Shown here: positions 9,830 through 14,625 of the stretch, piece by piece
Layout of the letters: each line of letters begins with the position of its first letter
Numbering within the stretch: position 1 is the stretch's first letter
DNA from: Gymnopilus junonius
Lineage: Eukaryota; Basidiomycota; Agaricomycetes; Agaricales; Galerinaceae
Assembly: GCA_015501075.1 (NCBI GenBank)
Contig: JADNYJ010000736.1
Coordinates: 1-14,625 of the forward strand
Reading direction: 5' to 3'
DNA length: 14,625 nt
The notes under the pieces: generated by a model
Database searches by the model: none
Told to the model about the DNA's origin: nothing
What the model saw: the letters and a program-made list of their open reading frames with translations, nothing else
Translations under genes and position numbers: made by a program

Positions 9830-9897
9830 TCTTCACTTTCCACTCCCTCACTGGCGGTTTTTCCTTTCTTAGTACCCTTGTCCTTTCTCCCTTTAAA
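9830..9897 (+). promoter_or_regulatory. Pyrimidine-rich leader before start codon
   Basis: The bases just before ATG 9898 are dominated by C and T, with repeated CTTTC/CCCT runs, ending in TTTAAA directly at the start. Such CT-rich tracts are common in core promoters and leaders of well-expressed fungal genes. This is why I prefer ATG 9898 over the in-frame ATG at 9784. Confidence 0.45.
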
Positions 9898-10609
9898 ATG
9901 AACGATTTCAGTGACTCCTCTGTTACGAACCATGGCAATGACAATTTATCTGGTGCCGACAACAAACCGGGGTCCAGCTCATCCAGCGCCGTTGATAAGA
10001 ATGAATGCCACGACGCAGGGTGTCTCAAGGACGGGGCCCCTGTAGCTGGTCCTTCTCATGGTACGTTTCATTGAACAACATATTGTCTTAGTCGTATTCC
10101 TAACCTACCCTTCTGCGCAGAGAATCGCAGTTTTAAACCAAGAACAAAGATACGGAAGCATACCGATTTCTATCGTAGGTCTCATGCCCACTTGCTCCCA
10201 TTGGTCCGTTGAACGATTGCTAATATAACATTCAGGGCCTCGTTCACCATCGCGTCGCTCTTTCACTTCGTCTATAGAACAAATCCATCATACTCCCGCA
10301 CTTCCTCTTGAAAGATTTGCGTTCATGATGGATCTGGAGGACCTTAAACGGAACATGCGGATACACAGAGAGGAGACTTCCCGACCTCACCCCCCGCCTC
10401 ATTCCTCAAGAGAAACTATTGTTACTGGGCCAGGGCATGCGCGCCATTCACAATCTCCGACTGACCAGGGACATCGAACCTCAGCTCCATACTCTATAGC
10501 GAGGGCGGCTAGGAAAACAAAGAGCCGCTCGATACGCGGAATCGGAAGGGACGCTATCGAAGGCTCCAACCGCCCTGGCGAACATGTCGTCCTGCATTCC
10601 ATGCTCTAG
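9898..10609 (+). CDS. Hypothetical hydrophilic, basic, low-complexity protein
   Basis: Three exons: 9898-10060, 10121-10174 and 10236-10609, with GT-AG introns of 60 and 61 bases in phase, giving 196 residues. I recognise no family. The first 55 residues are polar and Ser/Asn/Asp-rich with two cysteines. The middle turns basic (FKPRTKIRKHTDFYR, then PRSPSRRSF). A short possible helix, LEDLKRNMRIHREE, follows, then a Pro/His-rich linker and a second basic patch (RAARKTKSRSIRG). There is no signal peptide or membrane segment. The basic clusters could act as nuclear targeting or nucleic-acid contacts, which is a guess. Coding status is supported by two clean introns joining three frames and by a 374-base last exon. 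An in-frame upstream ATG at 9784 would add 38 residues. Confidence 0.7.
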
Positions 10610-10912
10610 GAGTGGCCACAATGCTCTCCGAATGGTTATGCGGTTTTGAGAGCACGGAGCAAAGGCTGGGCAGCTGACTTAGGTTTTTACAGGAGGTCGC
10701 GGGGAAGAATCAGACCAAGTTGTATGATATTTGACTTCAATCGGGTCTTTTCAGAAAGAGGGGAGAAGTTGGCGTTGTGTAACACTTATTTAATTACCCA
10801 TGGGAATCTGGAATGACGAAAGCTACCCGCGGAAAGGTCATACAAATCATTTTAATCAAACGGTACACTGCGAGACATAAAACACTTGTCCTGATATTTA
10901 GTCATTGGTCCT
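10610..10912. other. Tail-to-tail intergenic spacer
   Basis: About 300 bases between two converging genes. It presumably holds both 3' untranslated regions and poly(A) signals. I see no open frame or repeat of note. Confidence 0.5.
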
Positions 10913-12030
10913 TCATGAAGCACTGGCCAGGCTTTTTTCCTCCACTATAATGTCGAAGGGGGGCTTCTTTTCCCCAATAACTGGAAGAACGTTTGCATCT
11001 TGGGAATCAAGCTCGTCTGAAATACTTTCGCTAGAACTGGAACCTAAAACTTCCTTTCCATCATGCGGAAGGGCTACCAACTTAAGGATTACGCTGTGAA
11101 AATAATAAGCTTTTGAGGTATGACTGACGAGAAAGTAAGGAGGTGTACCTAATATGATTCAGGACAAGCGTGATCCACATCAAGACCAACCAGGCGATGT
11201 TCTGAGGCCATGATTTATATTCTGGATTGCGAGTGAGAGTAGTATAGTAACGACAAAGGCATCACTAACCGAATGGCGGACGGAAATAGAGGTCTGTCAA
11301 TTGTTTCGCAGTTGCACTGTCCACCCCTGAGATAGAAGCAGAACGCGTGGCAGCCACGACCTGCAGAAAGACACTTGTAGATCAGTAATAGTGAGTATCA
11401 ATGGTGGAAGGATTACGCACCGTGCTAAGGATGGTGGTTCCCAACATGCCTCCACTTACTGCCACCAGGCCCCATTTCTTGTATGCGACGTACCCACTGG
11501 GGAGTTTCTTCCCCGGCCAGAAAAGAAGAAGGAAATATTCCATGTTGAGCATAAGGGACAGGAAAGTTGGAAAGATCATGCTGAGAATCGTGGACGCCAT
11601 AATGTCGCTGTTATGAACGTGAGCTTCGTGCATGCTAAAGTTCTGGATATGTGTTCGTAGGTTCCTGTATTTGAACATGCAATACGTCGCAGCGGCCTGA
11701 TATCAAAACCGGTATGAAGTCAAGCTGTTATTCTACGTCATGAGAGCTGTACCTGAGCAGCCATCGAAATCAGCATGGTCGCCTACGGATTTTTGACGTT
11801 AAAAGAGCTTCAATGTAACATTCACATAGAAGAACTAACAGTATAAACGACTTAAAAACGTATATTAGTAGGTAGAAAACGCTGAGACGTAGAACATTAC
11901 CAAGTCTCTCCCCTCGAAGGTACCACCGCTTGTCAAACATAGCCTCCCGACTGAACGCATGCCACGATACCTGAGAGAGATCTTCTTTGCTAAAGAACAT
12001 TGAATTCGAGGAAAATGCGTCAGACTTCAA
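10913..12030 (-). CDS. Basidiomycete four-helix membrane protein
   Basis: Seven exons on the minus strand: 12030-11901, 11850-11840, 11782-11753, 11696-11421, 11360-11270, 11221-11149 and 11093-10913, giving 263 residues. The introns are 48-60 bases, GT-AG and in phase. The second exon has only 11 bases, yet the frame before and after it agrees, and the join reproduces RWYLRGERL (35-43) leading into the first helix. Helices lie at about 44-67, 91-118, 131-155 and 187-212. FRPPF (175-179) and YKSWPQN (181-187) recur in an uncharacterised basidiomycete membrane family. The last 50 residues are acidic and probably cytosolic. Function is unknown. The ATG at 12030 gives the longest frame; a start at the internal Met 31 is possible and would shorten the N-terminus. 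Confidence 0.82.
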
Positions 12031-12241
12031 GTCTTATAAGCAGGCAAGTGGCGGCAAGAGGGAAGAAAAGTTGCTTGATTGACGTACGACTTTCAGCGAT
12101 CGTGTGCGTATTTCTGAGCTGCGGGCGGTTGGCTTCCGCATAACGATATAATGCATTCACATCACCATCACGTTGCTGTGGGCAGGTGGAAGCAGAATTA
12201 GCCTGTAGTCCTGCACATTCAGCCTTGTCTTCGAGTTATTT
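12031..12241. promoter_or_regulatory. Presumed promoter of the four-helix protein gene
   Basis: No open frame of interest. Its position upstream of a leftward gene start suggests promoter function. No TATA-type element stands out. Confidence 0.35.
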
Positions 12242-12587
12242 ATGACCATGGGAGTAAAGAAGCCAGGACGGGCCGCACTTCGAGAATCGACAACTACGAT
12301 GATTGGTATGGAGATATTCCAAGGCGCAGCTTCGGCAGTAAAATTAGCTCACTGTCAACTCCTTCGAAAGCCCTATTCGTCCAGTTTTGACATATCCCAG
12401 TTGGTGGTCAACTGGTTGTAATTCCGCAGAGTGGGGGCCTAGATTTCCACTCTAGCTAGGACGGCTATGGGCTTTGCAACATATCAGACTTTGCCTGTCG
12501 TAAAGCATGGAAGGGCGCTTGAGAACTTGCGCGAGTGCACTCGAAGAACGAAGGGAGAAATGGAGAGTGCAAAGCAACTTAGGCAAG
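12242..12587 (+). CDS. Doubtful exons upstream of the MYND gene
   Basis: A frame from ATG 12242 runs 59 codons to a TAA at 12419-12421. Treating 12404-12442 as a 39-base GT-AG intron removes that stop and joins in frame to the frame at 12443-12587. That frame meets a consensus donor, GTATGT, at 12588. The joined segment would read as an alanine-rich, basic, helix-like protein with no motif I know. I could not place the next acceptor, and 39 bases is short for an intron here. It may be a separate small gene, an extended 5' end of the MYND gene, or chance open frames. Confidence 0.28.
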
Positions 12588-12722
12588 GTATGTATCAACC
12601 GACGGAGGCCACTATCGAATCTTCTGTTTGGCTGTATTGGTCAAATTCTTCCCGGCTCGTCTTAACCGTTCCTGAAATGGACGACAATGGAAAACATTGG
12701 TATAACTGCAACTCCATCCGTC

Positions 12723-13877
12723 ATGAGCTCGACTCGTAAAGTCGATAAAACTGAAGGTGAAATTGGGGTCTACTACATCTCTGACCCGGCATACCAGGAA
12801 TACAAGCATCGAGTCCTCCGCAGCTGACCTGCGACGTATGTGCAAAGAGCGAAGGACAAGATGGCGTAGAAAAACTGAAGAAATGCGCAGGGGTGCGTCG
12901 TTAGTCAATGTTGATAAAGGAAGCCACTAATGGACAAGGATATATAGTGCAATTCTGTGTGGTACTGCTCCAAAGAGGTGAAGTCTTTGTTGGTATTCTT
13001 CAATATTTCATGATCTGACTTTCGATCCGCTTATCGTTCCTGTAGTGCGAAAGAGTGGCATGGTGAGTCGACAACCTCATTACCATTCACATTTAAACGA
13101 ACCTACGCTACTTTCATATCAAGGCCGGAGCATAAAGGGCAGTGCGGTACGCTCGAGGTGATCGAAGCTTTGCAGCCACGCGTTAGCCGCTTTCTCAAAC
13201 ATCCAGGACTCTTGCACCATCTCCGTGTTGCCCTCATCCTTAGCCTCGGGCTTTTTGGGAACACAAGATCGGACGAGTGCTTGAATGCTATCGTCATGCT
13301 CCAAGTCATCCCAAATAGCCACAGACAATACTTCGAACTGCTCAATGGGATCAGTGTTACTAGCGACGAAATGCCTGGTCATCTCAAGATAGCCACTATA
13401 CAAAACGGAGGGCAGATCCAAGCTCAATATCCCCAAGTCCAAGCAGAGACCCGACGTCGCTCTCCTAGTAAACATGTGGAAGCGTGCACGGAAGATAGCT
13501 ACCGATGCTGGTCGAAAAGACAATCCGATTCTTGTCGTCGATTTCAATTACTATGGCCAAGACATTCCGCTGGGAATAGAAATAACTCGCGAAGCATTCC
13601 TTACCGTTCTTGGAATGCCTATACAGCCTTCTTTCGCTCTTATTTTGAAGAAAAAACAAGTGTTAGAGGGAATGACCAAGGAATCGATTATTGAGTACAA
13701 CGATCCCTATTATAACTTATCGGAATGGAATTTTACCGGTGTCTATACAGGAAAATAAATCAATTCATCGAGGACGATGCAGAAGATAAGCTCGGGTTGC
13801 AAATCGAAATGCGTGAATACGATAAAGACTTCATATGCAAACTGGGTCAAATTGCTGGACTAGGCCGTTCGACCTGA
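12723..13877 (+). CDS. MYND-type zinc-finger protein
   Basis: Preferred exons: 12723-12767, 12824-12892, 12948-12977, 13046-13062, 13124-13355, 13411-13694 and 13751-13877, giving 267 residues. The MYND finger, spread over four exons, is complete: CDVC (18-21), CAGC (36-39), YCSKEC (44-49), then W54 and HKGQC (57-61). These are the C-x2-C, C-x2-C, C-x3-C, H-x3-C ligands for two zinc ions. MYND domains usually mediate protein contacts. The body fits the common basidiomycete type: helices after the finger, a MWKRARK segment, a VVDF strand and a final FIEDD...LQIEM part. The intron 13356-13410 has a weak donor (GTTACT) and removes bases that also read as coding. If it is not an intron, the gene has a one-base frame break at about 13390-13450. 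The first exon is also uncertain. The last intron (13695-13750) is convincing. Confidence 0.75.
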
Positions 13878-14026
13878 CTTCCTCTATGCGACCAAACTCA
13901 ATGCTAGTCATCCAGCGAAGAAATGTAAGAATACAAGTATAGATACTAAATAAAGTGTTTCATTGCCTTCGATGGTTGGAATATGTTCCCTCTGATATCT
14001 GGTGTACAAGTATAATTAACACTGCA
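13878..14026. other. Short convergent spacer
   Basis: AT-rich 149 bases between the MYND stop and the DUF5648-like stop. An AATAAA-like tract (taaataaag, near 13950) could serve as a poly(A) signal for the plus-strand gene. Nothing else is seen. Confidence 0.4.
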
Positions 14027-14559
14027 TTATGCAACTATCTCTTGAGATGGGTAAGCATAGTATCTGAACTACCGAAAGAAGCATACCATCAATTGGCAAG
14101 ACGTATGCAATAATCCCACCATCGTTCCATCCGAGGTGGTTGATCATGTCACCACGCTCAGCTGGATTTGTTGTGTGATAGTGGTCACTCGGCTTATATA
14201 AAGGGACACTATCGCAGATCGGTGTGGTGTAGACAAAGCCCATGAGGACTGCCGCAACAGAACCGCTGCGAGTAGGAGGGGTGGAGGAGTTGGATGCGAC
14301 AAACACATAATCGGTCATTGTTGGGTTGAATAGGAAATAAAAGGGGTCTGCGCTGGGCTGACCGGGTTCGATCCATGCACGGAAAGATGGTGCGACTATC
14401 TCCCAGGCTTCACCAATATCATGTTCAGCTAACTTGAATACTTTGTACTTTGGCGGTTATGAGGAACGCAAGGAAGAGCAGGTGACAGCTATTCTTGTCG
14501 TCCCATGGGAGGCAGTCTAAGCCTGAGAATGGAGGGAAGTTATAACTTGAATCTGTCAT
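14027..14559 (-). CDS. DUF5648-like repeat protein
   Basis: Three exons on the minus strand: 14559-14487, 14440-14087 and 14040-14027, with two 46-base GT-AG introns, giving 146 residues. The conserved part is at about 103-140: VPLYKPSDHYHTTN, an AERGDMINHLGW helix, then GGIIAYVLP. This is the pattern of DUF5648 units (LY...DHFYTT...E...LGY...GI..YV), found in many fungal and bacterial secreted or surface proteins. A weaker copy may precede it (ADPFYFLFNP at 55-64). There is no evident signal peptide, unlike many relatives, so it may act inside the cell or its true start may lie upstream. The first donor, GTCACC, is non-consensus; the join is supported because both flanks stay in frame and the intron contains an in-frame stop. 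The last exon codes only four residues. Confidence 0.72.
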
Positions 14560-14625
14560 CTTGAATTGTTATGTTTCAATTCATTACGTTCATATTGATG
14601 TCACGGTTATTTGAAAGCTCCGATG

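Noticed and set aside
11391..11660. Plus-strand frames inside the four-helix protein gene
   Set aside because: Shadows of the large fourth exon, which codes clear membrane helices on the minus strand.
12612..12908. 98-codon minus-strand frame
   Set aside because: Antisense to the first MYND exons, with no motif of its own.
13119..13547. 142-codon minus-strand frame
   Set aside because: It overlaps the MYND gene body on the other strand, whose complete zinc ligands and spliced frames explain the sequence better.
1..14625. Transposon ends, CRISPR arrays, tRNA or rRNA genes
   Set aside because: No direct or inverted terminal repeats, regular repeat-spacer arrays or RNA gene signatures were noticed. 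This was a reading by eye, so diverged elements could be missed.

Overview
The window looks like nuclear DNA of a mushroom-type basidiomycete (Agaricomycetes). The genes carry many short GT-AG introns of about 46-68 bases on both strands. Several predicted proteins match styles I know from basidiomycete genomes: an F-box protein of the SQVC/REWR/PSLWG type, multi-pass membrane proteins with YRCWIVWG or RWYLRGERL/YKSWPQN signatures, a short MYND zinc-finger protein, a DUF5648-type repeat protein and a small secreted cysteine protein. Because the genes are split by introns, most were assembled by hand from splice signals and reading phase. No database search was possible.

Layout: 1-1189 (-) F-box protein, running off the left edge; 1190-2732 no supported gene; 2733-3865 (-) six-exon UstYa-like (DUF3328) protein with both HxxHC motifs; 3866-4173 divergent promoter; 4174-5372 (+) six-exon multi-pass membrane protein; 5427-6056 (-) doubtful, interrupted gene; 6117-6610 (+) four-exon secreted precursor with five AMF repeats, most followed by Lys-Arg; 6611-9051 no confident gene; 9052-9581 (+) small secreted six-cysteine protein; 9898-10609 (+) unrecognised hydrophilic basic protein; 10913-12030 (-) seven-exon four-helix membrane protein with an 11-base exon; 12242-12587 (+) doubtful exons; 12723-13877 (+) MYND protein; 14027-14559 (-) DUF5648-like protein.

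The most interesting part is 2.7-6.6 kb. A signal-peptide precursor with Kex2-type repeats lies about 2.3 kb from a UstYa-family protein. That pairing is the hallmark of fungal ribosomal peptide (RiPP, dikaritin-like) clusters such as those for ustiloxin, asperipin and victorin. The invariant AMF before Lys-Arg, preceded by one variable residue and an acidic spacer, does not match a core I know. My inference is a small basidiomycete RiPP locus: precursor, UstYa-type oxidase and possibly the adjoining membrane protein. I saw no S41 peptidase, tyrosinase, methyltransferase or MFS transporter in the window, so the cluster would be minimal or completed elsewhere. The other genes look like ordinary, quickly evolving basidiomycete accessory genes.
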